Notes: generated by a model from the sequence alone, not told the origin. Positions 24,454-35,735 are shown, counted from the stretch's first letter. The stretch: DNA of 64,000 nt from Mercurialis annua (GCF_937616625.2 NC_065571.1:19529701-19593700), one strand, 5' to 3'. Numbers and translations are program-made.

Positions 24454-25403
24454 TGTTAGTGATATGGACTAGGTTAATCATGTTTGACCATGTTTTGACT
24501 TTATCATTTTGTTATTTATTGATTGGCAGTTTTTATCATTTTATATTAATGATTAAAATACTTGAATGGTTAATTCTTTCTAAGGTCATCAAGTATGTGA
24601 CTTGATAGTAGAACCCTTAGATTTAATAAAAGAATTATTATACCATCTATCCCTAGTATTAATAGAACATTGAGACTAGTATGATGTTGACTGATGATTA
24701 TGTTTTACTAATCATGTATATGAGATATTAAGTCAAATCATAGGTGCTATTTGAGAAATAAGGCACTGGATGACCCACTGTGAGAATACTACATAGATCA
24801 CTGTCATAAGTAATTCTCATTACAGTTCTATTAGTATAATCCTTTGACCTTGAAATCATCATGGATTTCTACATAGCTATTTCCTATTTTGATACAGTCT
24901 TACATTATCTTTAACAGGATAATGGAATAGATTGTCATTGGATATGAAAGTAACTATGTGAGAAATGTGAGTGACTGAGAAGGAATTTGTCCCTTATTTA
25001 TTTGAGTAAGATATCTATGGGCCCCTTGAAGAACATAGACTGAAGGAAATGCATGGCCATGCTAAAATGAATTGATAAAGAGTTATCATTTTCAATCTAC
25101 TTAGAGTCAAGAAACTAATGATTGAATATTATAAGGATGACAGGACTATGCCTTATATTCAATCTGGATATCGAGAGACAAAGGGATTAAAATATTATTG
25201 TAAATGGTTAAATTGGATTGTCGATATTCGTATAACTTGGGTAGTCATAATGTCTTGCTAGAGGCCACTTATGACTTGTGGGCTGAAATAGGGATTTCGG
25301 GCCTACTGCCAACGTTATATGAACCTACAGGGTCGCACACTAAGAACATGCCCAAAACAGTTATGGGTTGTACAAGCCCAATGTGATTAAGTGATTAATT
25401 ATT

Positions 25404-25450
25404 ATATATATATATATATAATTCGTAATATATATATATATATATATTAA
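25404..25450. repeat. (TA)n microsatellite inside the solo LTR
   Basis: Two runs of alternating TA separated by AATTCGTAA. Self-complementary and likely to vary in length. Confidence 0.9.
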
Positions 25451-25639
25451 TAAGTATATATTAATTCAAAATTTAAGGATAAGTGTTTTCCTTAATTTAT
25501 TATTTTTGGAAGATAATAAATATAGTAATTAATTTATATGGATGATTATCAAAAAGGAGTTTTTGATAAACATAAACTTGTAGAATTGCAATGAGATTGA
25601 AATTCGAATTTGTCTCAAACCCTAGTGTTGTTGTATCAC

Positions 25640-25647
25640 TATAAATA
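25640..25647 (+). promoter_or_regulatory. TATA box of the solo LTR
   Basis: TATAAATA in the context TCACTATAAATACAC, placed where an LTR U3/R promoter is expected. It supports plus-strand orientation of the LTR. Confidence 0.6.
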
Positions 25648-25998
25648 CACATTAAGCAATTGGTTTGAGAATAACAAAAAAATTCATTATTCACTAAATC
25701 ACTAAAAATTCGAAATTGCTTGTGAAGCAATAGTGCTAGCACACAAGCACTAGTTTTGGCTAAGGTCTGTTCGTATGGATACTCGTAGAGGACGCATTCT
25801 TTTGGAGGCGTTTCTCATCCGAGGCCAAGTATCACCAAAGTGAACCACCTCCTTCCTTCCTACATTGCTGTTGAATTCGACATACAAGTAAGCACTTATT
25901 CTGTTATTAATCTATTAAGCCGAATTACATGGATCTTGTTTTGGGTTTTATATAAATTTTTGAAATTCCGCTGCGTTATGAACCTAGAAAACCCAACA

Positions 25999-26302
25999 CT
26001 TTTTTTTGCAATTTAAGCCAAACGTTTAAAAAACGTTACCAAACAAATCAAAACAATTCACCTTTTTAGCGATTTAAACCAAACGTTTACAAATGTTACG
26101 AAACAAATCCAAATGTTTCACCTTTTCAGCGATTTAAGCCAAACGTTTAAAAAAATACGAAACCAATCCAAACGTTTAAAACGTAACGAAACAAATTCTA
26201 ACGTTTGAAACGTTACGAAACAAATCCTAATGTTTACCTTTTTAGAGATTTAAGCCGTTTTAAAACGTTTCGAAACAAATCCAAATGTTTCACCTTTCTA
26301 GC
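25999..26302 (-). repeat. Satellite B, reverse orientation, segment 3
   Basis: Starts with the right CTTTT duplication of the solo LTR and continues the interrupted unit. It includes the shortened AAGCCGTTTTAAAACG unit at about 26247 and is cut in a TTTCACCTTTCTAGC unit by the LTR end at 26303. Confidence 0.95.
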
Positions 26303-26874
26303 TGTCACGACCAATTTTCATGAATCGTGACCGGCGATAGGGTATGGGTAATGTAGTACCAAAACCCGTAGCTAGCCTTTCAATTAACATTCAATTATAA
26401 TAAACCTGCAAGAAAACCAATGCTCGGGGGCAACCGAGACATCAGCCTAATTCTAACCGTTATAACATGCTTTCACAATACTAGTCTTAAATAGGTGTAA
26501 TATAAATAATCATGAATAATCATATAACATGCCAAAGCAATAATAATCCAGTCGGACCAATCCGACAACATCCAAATATAAAGACGTCTAGTTTACTATT
26601 GCGGTCAAAGAATAAAATAGTTTTACAATTTATCAAAATAATGAAACCTCCGAGAAAAGTAAAGAACGGAGATCAGCTGACTCTCTCAAATCATAACCTG
26701 GAAAATTGGAAAAACAACAGGGGTCAGATATACTGAGATGAGTTTATACCACTATTTACATTAATCAAGTGGAAAACCTTTAAAACCATTTAAAACATTT
26801 AATAACGATATTACGAGTAATAGTTGGAACCCTAATCCACAATTCTAAATAATATAACATAATCCAATACGCCT

Positions 26875-26999
26875 GGTCCCGAGAGCTGAGCTACACCGAG
26901 TTACCACTGACCACACTTATACCATATCCAGAGTCCCGAGAGCTGTGCTGCACCGAGTTACTCTATTTGGTCCCGAGAGCTATGCTCACACCGAGTTAC
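26875..26999. repeat. Three copies of a ~30-bp word in the LTR
   Basis: Words of the form GGTCCCGAGAGCTGAGCT followed by ACACCGAGTTAC occur at about 26875-26904, 26932-26961 and 26969-26999, with 25- and 7-bp spacers. The LTR at 58787-61688 has no clear triplication at the corresponding place, so the repeats may be specific to this copy. Confidence 0.75.
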
Positions 27000-27172
27000 C
27001 ACATTTCCATATATACCTTACCCAGATTACTGGTGCGCACGCAGTCCTAATGATGCCCATTAGGTGGCGTGTTCCAACTAAGAGCCATAATATAAAAAGA
27101 GTTCAAAATATACGTACAGTATATATATTTAATATTAAAATAACGATTTACTTAATAAAGCAGTAAATAGTA

Positions 27173-27459
27173 CTCCCTCCATTCTGAAATAGTTGTCGCT
27201 TTTGGGAGATTTTTTTGTTCCATAATACTTGCCATCTTAGAATACCAAGAAAGCATTTATTGCTATTTTTTCATATATATCCCTCATCAATTCATTGAAA
27301 GAATATAAAAATAAAAATAAAGAGTCATACTAATTAATGTTAATAAGTTTCAAGAAGGGATAATTTAGTAAAAAATACTAACAATTTTAGACATATTTAT
27401 TGATTTCTTAATTTGTGTGAAAATGGCTAAAGCGACAACTATTTCAGAATGGAGGGAGT
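27173..27459. mobile_element. Stowaway-type MITE (Tc1/mariner) inside the LTR
   Basis: A 287-bp element bounded by perfect 30-bp terminal inverted repeats that start CTCCCTCCATTCTGAAATAG and continue TTGTCGCTTT. It is flanked by TA at 27171-27172 and 27460-27461. CTCCCTCC termini with a TA target duplication are the hallmark of Stowaway MITEs. It has no coding capacity and would need a mariner-like transposase in trans. The related LTR at 58787-61688 has an empty site near 60931-60945. Confidence 0.96.
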
Positions 27460-29517
27460 AAGTACAAACTCACTGCTTGCTAATCCATGTGATAACCGGC
27501 AAGCAACTAATCCTGGTTCGCCTCTGAAGCACGAACAGTAGTCGGGTCTTGACAATATAAAATAATTATTAAAAACAGACCCTAACTCTATAGAGTACTA
27601 GAAACCACACAGGACTAGCACAAATAACACGTCGGAATAAAACAATCCAGAACAACACAAAAATATCTAATAGGTAGAAACGCCTAATTAATACAAGTCT
27701 ATTGAGTTCTTATTTTAAAATCCAATTTATAAATATTATTTAATAAAATATAAATAATAAATAATTTCCAAATTGTGGGTTAGCCGAGTTACCAATAACT
27801 ACCAAGCTAACCTCACTTGTCGGGTGACCCAAGTCTAACCCGACACAAAACGTTTATCAAATATAAACCCGAGTCTATATTTATAAAATAATTTGATAAA
27901 TTAATAAACCATTAAAACAGAACTCAATAACTTCGAATTCAAGTAACCCAAGTTACAAACCAAAAACTTAATTAAATAGGTTTTAAAAGTTTAGGGACTA
28001 AACTGTATTTTAGCCAATTTAATATTCGAAATCAAATTAATTACTTTTATTTTTTATTAAAAAGAAAATATAAAGTTACTAAACAACAACTTAATCAAAT
28101 AACCAATAAAAAAAACGTTTAGAGACTAAATTGTAATTTAGCCAATTTACATGTCAAATTGATATTCAAAATTAAATATAATTACCCGAGTAAATTATAA
28201 TTTAAGTTGTAAAATATTTATCGTTCATAATTCACGTATTTATAACTTGATGTGAAATTCAAAGTTATTACCAAATGATAAGTAATATTTAACTTGAAGG
28301 ATTTAATTAATTTCAACAAAAACAATGAGTGGTTATATTAGCCAATTAACCATCCTTTATATCCAATCAAACAAATTCCCTCCAACTAAATTGAATCCAA
28401 CAACAAGTTAGTGATTAAAAAGGACCTTTAACCAAACACAAATCAAAACAGCCAATAACTTACTGCCACAACATCATCTTCAACATATACACCAATTTAT
28501 CATATACACTGCCATTAAATAACAAAAGCAACCCGAACCTCAAGCTTCAAACAACAATGATTCAATAACAACCTATACTAACCAAACTCAACATTATTCA
28601 TGAATAAAGAACAACCCTAATCACCTAGTAAAACTCAGAAAACCGAAGCAACAATAAGAAGGTAACGGCAGTGAGAAATTTCAAAGCGACGATGAACCGT
28701 ACGGCGACTGAACACAACTCTCGCAACACAGTTAGCCCATGACAGTTTACACAAACAACCCAAGCTATCAAAATAAGCAAGAACAACAGCAAATAGGAAC
28801 AGGAATATGACAGTAAACATGTTCAACAACGTCGAAAGAAAACGGCGAAAGACGGATAGATTTTTACGTACCAAATTCGTTTCCAACGCGTATGATAATA
28901 GAAGACGATGTGTATTGTTGAACCAAAGTGACAAACCTAAGATTGGTGCTAAAACAAATAAGACGTGGATTAAGAACGATACATATGATATTGACTAAAA
29001 CGATAAGAAACGTGAACTCTTACCAATGCTAGCGTGCTTGATGAACAAAGAGAAGGATGTGTTGATCTCAAAGCGTTTCTGAGTTTGAGAGACGGCCAGG
29101 TTTTGTAATACGTTTGATGAAAGAAAAGAATAGAAAAGTTTATCTATAGGGCTGATAGAAACGTATAATATAGGGATTTTGAAACAGATGCATTATGCCT
29201 AAGGTTGTTACCAAAGGCTGTTAGCCAAAACTTGTCCATATAAGTGGCCAAAACTTTGCATGAATTACTCATATGCATGGGCTTTTACATAATTCATGGG
29301 CTTTCATAATGCATGGCTTGTATGAGTTGTAATAATTCAAACAAACCGGACACGAATCGAACCACGAACGAATCAACGAGCGTTTCCAATAAAATTAAAT
29401 AAAAATATTTAATAAAAATAGTAATAAATTACCTAAAGCTTGACGGAACGCAAAGATAAAATAAAATAAAATTTAAAATAATTTAAAAATAATGAAAGAA
29501 AAATACGGGATATTACA

Positions 29518-29532
29518 TTCTCCCAAACTTAA
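29518..29532 (-). promoter_or_regulatory. Polypurine tract of the Tekay-like element
   Basis: The minus strand reads AAGTTTGGGAGAA immediately before the LTR start TGTAATATCCCG. This is the usual plus-strand primer position. The preceding TTCGAGGACGAATTTTTATT is a typical conserved tail of this clade and recurs just before the LTR at 58787. Confidence 0.75.
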
Positions 29533-29637
29533 TAAAAATTCGTCCTCGAATTAAAACGTAATCAAATAAACTTATAACCACACATAAAACACATAGAAAC
29601 AACTAAATATAAACACATATGCAAGGGCCCACATACC

Positions 29638-29994
29638 TCAAGGAAAAAGCAAAGGATAACTTTTCCGCATATCGGACTCCGTCTCCTAAGTGCACTCCTC
29701 AACGGAATGATTGCGCCAGAGAACTTTGACCATCAGAATCTCCTTATTCCGCAACTTACGCACTTGCGTATCAAAAACCTCAACTGGTTGTTCCTCATAC
29801 GATAACTCTTGGTCAATCTCAACGCTCTGAGGCACAATCATATGCGAAGGATAAAAAATGCACTTCCTCAACATAGACACATGAAACACAGGGTGCACTA
29901 AAGACATGTCTGGCGGTAGAACCAGACGATAAGCCACAACTCCAATCCTCTCTGAAATCTCGTAAGGACCAACATACCTCGGTGCCAACTTTCC
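29638..29994 (-). pseudogene. Integrase C-terminus and chromodomain of the Tekay-like element (distal part)
   Basis: Continues the integrase cut at 39578. It starts in the [12 protein letters not shown] motif (GPY/F module), passes [11 protein letters not shown], and ends in a chromodomain with [12 protein letters not shown] and [18 protein letters not shown] at 29686-29688 replaces the Trp expected after ECT. Beyond it the frame stays open (DMRKSYPLLFP) to a TGA at 29638. Chromodomains in this clade are thought to steer integration to heterochromatin. The five bases TTTCC at 29990-29994 are the nested element's target duplication. Confidence 0.93.
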
Positions 29995-30405
29995 TGATGG
30001 ATACGCAGTTGACCCCAGTACATATAGTCAAATAAATATGGTAGACAGCAGATACCAAACAGCTGTCATTAGTCAGTAGACGCAGATCCTAACTGATATG
30101 ATCTTTGGAATCCGGAAAGATTGGGATTGACTTAATCCCTATTTTCCAGCATGAGTCCGAATTAAACACAATCACAAGAAGATGACCTTGGGTCAATTAT
30201 TGAGAAAGGATTCTATATAAATAGACCGAAGACCAAAGGTAAACGCTAATTCATTCTCTTTAAACTACGTCATTTATCTTTGAACCTTACAAGGTATCTG
30301 ACTTAGGCATCGGAGTGTGGTCGGACACAAACGTCCGACTCATTCTAACCTGTGTTCGTGATCTCAGGTTGACAAGAGAGGATCCTACCATTCGCAGAAC
30401 CATCA
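29995..30405 (+). repeat. 5' LTR of the Tat-lineage element
   Basis: 411 bp, TGATGG...CCATCA. It differs from the 3' LTR at three sites: AGACAGCAG versus AGACATCAG, AATTATTG versus AATTACTG, and GCATCGGAG versus GCATCAGAG. It carries a TATA box 219 bp from its start. Confidence 0.97.
30214..30223 (+). promoter_or_regulatory. TATA box in the 5' LTR
   Basis: TATATAAATA in the context GATTCTATATAAATAGACCG, a strong plant TATA box in the expected U3 place. The same box is at 39386-39395 in the 3' LTR. Confidence 0.8.
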
Positions 30406-30407
30406 TT

Positions 30408-30425
30408 TGGCGCCGTCTGTGGGAA
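30408..30425 (+). promoter_or_regulatory. Primer binding site (TGGCGCC type)
   Basis: TGGCGCCGTCTGTGGGAA starts two bases after the LTR end. The first nine bases fit the 3' end of plant tRNA-Asp, after which the match weakens; PBS sites beginning TGGCGCC are usual in the Tat/Athila branch. The exact primer tRNA is uncertain. Confidence 0.8.
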
Positions 30426-30483
30426 ACGATTTGTTCTTTCCTAAAAATCAATCAATTTTGGTTCTACGAACTGAAACAAACTC

Positions 30484-32884
30484 ATGGACAACCATGATGA
30501 ACCACCACCACCTGGAGTCGGAGTCAGAGATAGAGAGATGGCCGGAGGCAGCAATCCAACTCTGTTAGCAAGAACAGACAGAATAGTCTTTCCCCTTCGC
30601 CCACCTCCGGCGGGAGCTGCGGGAACGACGGGTCCTTTGAGGAAAAACGCGGGAATCCCAGTGGGAATCGGAGCCGTAAGTACGGGCATCACACCACCGG
30701 TTTCCATACCCGGTTCAGCAGCAGGGTTGATGGGCAGAGGAGCGCAACTACCCGGAACTAGTCAGGTATTTCCTCCTTGGAATTATTCTACACCGCAGAA
30801 CATGTATTATCCATCACCCCTGTATAATCAAAACGCAACAAGCTGGCCGCAGACGTACACCCCATGGGGTAGCCAGTATCACCAGGGATATCAAAGACCC
30901 ACCGCACCAATTCCTTTTCCGTCCCTAGACGCAGAAGGAACCGTCACAGCGGTAACAGCTGGATACATTCCACCATATGTACCACCAGGAGCCCAGCTAC
31001 CACCGCTCTACCATGAGGCGGTGCTGAAGAGCTTTAACGACTTCCAAGATAGACTGATTGGAATCGCAAAGGAGAAAACTGTAGAAGCAGATAAAGCACT
31101 AGCTCAGAGAAAGCAACAATCGGAACCAATCCCAAGAGGGCGAGACAAAGACGCACGGAAAGATAAAGAAACGGCCCCCGGCGTGTTCTCACTGCTCCAC
31201 TCCCAGGAGACGTGGGAAAAGAAAAAGGAAGGGACGACGCACAGCAAGGCGAGAAAGCAAGGGATGGAGAAGTTGCGAAGAAGCAGAGAGAATACGTAGA
31301 CCTGGAGAAGGAAGAAGGAGGAGGTAGACGGAAGGAACGAGACGCAGAAAGCCACTCTTCAAACAGAAGAAGAGCCGTTGGAGAAAAGAACACTCTGGAT
31401 GAGAAGATTAAACATGCGATGAGGAAGTACCAGAAGGATAGCTACGAAGACGATGAAGGAGGAGATGATTTTTCACCACTGAAAAGGGAGGTATTAGACG
31501 TGAGATTCTCTTCTCGTTTCAAACTACCTGCGTTCGAGCCCTTCGATGAGACCGGAGACCCAAAAAGCTTATCTCAAAATTCAAGACGATAATGTTACTT
31601 CAAGATGTTTCAGATCCGATGTTGTGCAGAGTATTCCCTGCCACCCTCAAGGGATCAGCGCAGAAATGGTACCTCGGACTGAAGTCCAATACCATCGGAA
31701 CATTTGCAGAACTGGCAACGGCATTCAAAGGGCGTTTCCGCACAAACATCCCGCTGCAGAAGAACTCAAGTGACTTACGGAAGTGCCGACAAGGTGAAGG
31801 CGAGACGTTGAAGAACTTCGTGGAGAGATTCAATAAAGAAGCAGTCCAGATAGAGCACCTAAACCATGATACAGCCATAGAAGCCATGAAGATGGGAACT
31901 AGGTTCGAACGATTGAGAGACAAGATCTTAATGAAAAAGCCTTCCACTTTCCAAGAATTGATGGCAATAGCACATAAGTACGTAGAACTGGATGAAGCAA
32001 GAAGAACGCTGACAAAACAGTATGAGGAGGACAAAACAGAGAGATACCGCAGTAGAGGAGGAGATGACAGAGCGCAGAGATTTGGAAGAGGAAACAAGCC
32101 ATTTGACTTCACACCTTTGAATAGAGCACCAGTGGAAATATTCAGCTGGATGAAGAACAATAGAATCATGTACAATGCACCCAGAAAGCTACACCCAGAC
32201 AAAGAGAGAGACAAGAGCAAGTATTGCAGATTCCATGAAGGATATGGCCACGACACAGATAGATGCTGGGACTTGAAGCGGGAGATAGAACAGCTGATCC
32301 AGTCACGAGTGTTGAAGAAGTTTGTACGTACAGAAGGAAGTGCAGAAAAAAGGAAACCGGAAAATATAGAAAAAGAAGAGGCAAACAAAAGATTCAAAGA
32401 ACCTATGGGCGTGATCAACATGATAGAAGGGGGGGAACCCTATTCGAAGGCACAGAAGAAGAAGATACGTAAGGGCGTGTACTCGATAAGCACTAGAGCA
32501 TCCGCAGAGGAGCTTCCGTTAGTCACCTTTGGACCAGAAGATGGGAGACATGTGCAGGAACCGCACAACGATGCGCTAGTAATCAAAGCATTGATTAACA
32601 ATTTTAGAGTAATGAGGATCCTGGTGGACGAAGGAAGCGCAGTTAACCTCCTTACCTTGCAAGTCTTCAGGGGGATAAGGGGATCAGTAACGGATCTCAG
32701 ACAGGTTTTCGTGCCGTTGGTTGGCTTAGGAGGAAAGCCTATCAGACCGGAAGGGATGGTAGAGCTGGAGATAATTCTGGGAGAAGCAGAAGAAGGGCCA
32801 CTGAAGACCATGACAGCAGTTTTCAATGTGGTGGATATCCCTTTGACATACAACGCCATTTTAGGAAGACCTTTCCTATACTAG
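30484..32884 (+). pseudogene. gag-pro: gag-pro region of the Tat-lineage element, frameshifted
   Basis: Starts at ATG 30484 (MDNHDEPPPPG) with a Pro/Gly-rich N-terminal part, then a charged Lys/Glu/Arg-rich linker. The frame changes at about 31130-31210 (first frameshift) and again at 31559-31566 in CCCAAAAAG. The conserved capsid core follows (LPAFEPFDETGDPK joined to KTIMLLQDVSD, FPATLKGSAQKWY, GETLKNFVERFNKE). At about 32215-32265 lies a Cys/His cluster, CRFHEGYGHDTDRC. The protease has ILVDEGSAVNLL at about 32617-32652 and the flap-end motif YNAILGRPF. A TAG at 32882-32884 ends this segment, exactly where Tat/Ogre elements often separate gag-pro from pol. No frame change occurs there, so a single readthrough would join the two. 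Confidence 0.9.
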
Positions 32885-34665
32885 TGTGGTGCAGTAACCA
32901 GCATCAGATGGCTGACACTTAAAATTCCGGACGAAGAAGGGATAGTAACTGTAAAAGGAAGCCAGTTAGCCGCACGAGAATGCAACTTGATCACTGAAGA
33001 AAAAGGCGAAAGTCTGAACATTGAAGCATTCCCTGAGGATCCAGAAGAAGAAGAAGGAGATAGGAACGCCCCAGTGGGCAACATGAGGGAATTCCAGATC
33101 ACCCAGAAGAAAGCAGTGATGATCGGGACAGAAATACCAGAGGCTGTGGCTGTAGAAATCAAGAGTGTATTACAGAAGAATGGAGACACCTTTGCCGCAG
33201 AGGCCTCAGAAGTGGTAGGAATTGATCCAGCGATAGCCTCCCATAAATTGACTGTTTACAAAGACGCCAAACCAGTAGTACAGAAGAAGAGACGTTTCGC
33301 AGAAGATCGTAGGAAGGTCATAGAGGAAGAAGTCAGGAAGTTGGAGGCAGCCAAGTTCATAAGGGAGGTGATGTACCCGGAATGGGTTGCTAACGTCGTC
33401 TTGGTGAAAAAAGCAAATGGAGGATACCGCATGTGCGTAGATTTCACGGATTCAAACAAAGCATGCCCAAAGAACAGCTATCCGCTGCCGAATATTGATC
33501 AGCTGGTAGATTCAACAGCTTGCTATCAGCTGTATAGTCTCGCAGACGCTAAACAGGGTTATCATCAGATACCAATGAACGAAGCAGATCAGGAGAAGAC
33601 AGCTTTCACTACCGACTTGGGAACGTATTGTTACAACGTCATGCCATTTGGGCTGAAGAACGCTGGAGCAACGTACCAACGACTGGTGAACTTCATGTTT
33701 AAGGATCAACTGGGAAGAAACATAGAGGTCTATGTGGACGACTTGATCATAAAAAGCAGCACACCCGAAGAGCACGCCAAGGACCTGGAGGAAACCTTTG
33801 CGGTACTGAACAAATTTAACATGAAGTTAAATCCGGAGAAGTGCGCGTTCGGTATTAAAGCCGGGAAGTTCCTGGGGTACTTAGTGAGTCATAGAGGCAT
33901 AGAGGCAAACCCAGAAAAGATTCAAGCCATCCTAGACATGGTAGCACCGCGAAGCATCAGAGAAGTCCAAAAACTAAACGGAAGGGTGACAGCGTTGGGG
34001 CGATTTGTCTCTTCGTCTGCGAAGAGATGTCTCCCCTTTTTCAAGCAACTGCGCAACATGAAGAAGTTCAAATGGAATGATGAATGTCAGAAAGCTTTCG
34101 AGGAATTGAAAGTCTTTTTGACCAGCCCACCGTTACTCAGTCGCCCAAAAGCAGGAGAAATTCTGTACCTGTACCTGTCAGCAGGTAAAGAAACGATCGC
34201 GTTGGTACTAGTAAGAGAGGAAGAAGAAGAGCAGCTGCCTATTTACTACTCCAGCAGGACGTTGAAAGGCGCAGAGTTAAATTACCCGACAATTGACAAG
34301 TTGGCACTAATGGTGGTAGTAGCAGCGAAGAAGTTACGGCCATATTTTCAAGGGCATACGGTTATCATAAGCACTAATCAACCTCTGAGGAAGGCATTGC
34401 AGAGACCAGAAACTTCAGGAAGGATGGTCAGCTGGTCCATCCAGTTAGGAGAACATGATATAAGATATGAGCCGAGGAAAACGTTGAAGGCGCAAGCACT
34501 CGCAGACTTTGTGGTAGAGATGACGGAGAAACCAGACACTGAAGAACCCAGAGAAGCAGTTACTTGGAATCTCTATGTAGATGGAGCATCTAACAACCTC
34601 GGAGCGGGAGCAGGGGTTGTCTTAGAGGGACCAATGGGAATAACAATCGAGTATGCAGTACACTG
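32885..34665 (+). pseudogene. pol: Reverse transcriptase and RNase H of the Tat-lineage element (pol, first part)
   Basis: Continues in the same frame after the TAG (CGAVTSIRWLTLKIPDEEG). RT landmarks: KKRRFAEDR, VANVVLVKKANGGYRMCVDF, CPKNSYPLPNIDQLVD, LADAKQGYHQIPM, MPFGLKNAGATYQRLV, the catalytic YVDD at 33731-33742, and FLGYLVSHRGIEANPEKI. The first RNase H follows (PIYYSSRTLKGAELNYPTI, RPYFQGHTVIISTNQPL); its expected first Asp is replaced, as is common in this lineage. The second, archaeal-type RNase H opens with WNLYVDGASNNLGAGAGVVL at about 34564. The frame then fails at about 34661, where one base is missing and a TGA appears at 34664-34666. RT has no stop. Confidence 0.93.
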
Positions 34666-34693
34666 ACATTCAAAGCAACCAATAACATGGAAG

Positions 34694-34758
34694 GTATGGT
34701 ATCAATCTATCGTTTAAATATACATACCATTTATTGCAATAAACTAATAGTACTGCAG
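34694..34758 (+). other. Putative 65-nt spliceosomal intron in the second RNase H
   Basis: Begins GTATGGTATC, ends AATAGTACTGCAG, contains a branch-like ACTAAT 12-17 nt before the end, and is much more AT-rich than its flanks. Flanking bases GAAG and AATACGAAG join to codons Glu-Glu-Tyr-Glu, restoring the conserved NNxxEYEAL motif. Its length is not divisible by three, and both flanks are open only in the frames that splicing would connect. Confidence 0.8.
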
Positions 34759-35668
34759 AATACGAAGCTCTCATAACAGGATTGTCAATTGCGAAAGCAA
34801 TGAAAACCGAAGTCCTACGAGTCCATAGCGACTCCCAGTTAGTCACTGGACAAATAGGAGGACAGTTCCAAGCAAAGGAGGCCAAGATGGCGAAATATAT
34901 GGAGAAAGCGAAAGAACTCTTGAATGACATAGAGAGATTTGGAGGAGAATGGGAAATCTGCCCCATACCCAGAGAAGAGAACGCAGCCGCGGACGCAATC
35001 GCCAAGGCAGTAGCCGCAAAGAACCAGCGTTTCATGGAGATGAAAATGACAGAGGAGCGCTCGACTTCTTCCTTAGATACGGAGGAGGAAGTGTTACCTA
35101 TAGAGGAGGTAGACACTTGGATGCAGAGACTATTGGCATACCAAACAGAAGGCATTCTACCAGAGCAAACAGCTGAAGCCGCAAAAGTAGTTCGACAGTC
35201 AGCATCATACTCAGTCCTAGAAGGAGTACTCTACAGGGCATCAGCTACGCACCCATGGTCTCGATGCCTGACCAAGACAGAGGGTCTATACGTTCTGCAG
35301 GAAATCCATGAGGGGATCTGCGGAGCCCATGAGGCGTCAGCAGCCCTGGTTAGGAAAGCATCTTTACAAGGATTCTACTGGCTATCAATGAAGAAGGACG
35401 CAGAAGACCTAGTACTTAAATGTGATAAGTGTCAAAAGTTTGGCGCAGTAATACGAACACCCGCATCTGAGCAACACCCCATCGGTAGTCCATGGCCATT
35501 CATGACTTGGGGCGTAGATATACTGGGACCCTTCCCCCCAGCGCGGGGACAAGTAAAGTTCATCGTGGTAGCCGTAGATCACTTCACCAAATGGGTGGAG
35601 GTAGAGCCAATGAAGACAATCACTATGGAGAAGATCCAAACTTGGCTATCAAGAGAAGTCATGGGAAG

Positions 35669-35735
35669 GTAAAACATGTTGTATTTTTTATCATATACTT
35701 GTATACATTCGCATGTTGCTAACATAAATAGACAG
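35669..35735 (+). other. Putative 67-nt spliceosomal intron in integrase
   Basis: Begins GTAAAACATG, ends AAATAGACAG, with a consensus plant branch site GCTAAC about 17 nt before the 3' end. Joining GGAAG to GTTTGGC gives Met-Gly-Arg-Phe-Gly-Ile-Pro-His, the usual sequence before the second catalytic Asp. The unspliced frame hits a stop two codons in (TAA at 35670-35672). Confidence 0.85.

Larger units (their letters stand above)
24454..25998 (+). mobile_element. Solo LTR with perfect 5-bp target-site duplication
   Basis: A 1545-bp segment begins TGTTAG and ends CCAACA (a near-perfect short inverted repeat with TG...CA ends). It is flanked by CTTTT at 24449-24453 and 25999-26003. Removing it and one CTTTT rejoins a normal satellite B unit. 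It has no open frame of note, and a good TATA box about 360 bp before its end (25640-25647). These are the properties of a solo LTR made by LTR-LTR recombination. The superfamily cannot be decided from the LTR alone; Ty1/copia is my guess from length and style. Confidence 0.9.
26303..29517 (-). repeat. 3' LTR of the Tekay-like element (3215 bp)
   Basis: On the minus strand it begins TGTAATATCCCG at 29517, right after the polypurine tract, and ends TCGTGACA at 26303. It contains a 287-bp MITE; without it and one TA the length is about 2.93 kb, close to the 2902-bp LTR at 58787-61688, with which it shares the start, the end and the block GTTGCCCCCGAGCATTG. Short open frames inside it, for example at 28635-28934, have no recognisable product. 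AT-rich and non-coding. Confidence 0.92.

Noticed and set aside
25204..25386. 60-codon frame in the solo LTR
   Set aside because: Within LTR U3 sequence, no domain, ends before the TATA box.
31600..32421. 273-codon minus-strand open frame opposite gag
   Set aside because: Shadow of the gag frame with no recognisable domain; the same applies to the minus-strand frames at 32440-32859, 34670-35155 and 35691-36296.
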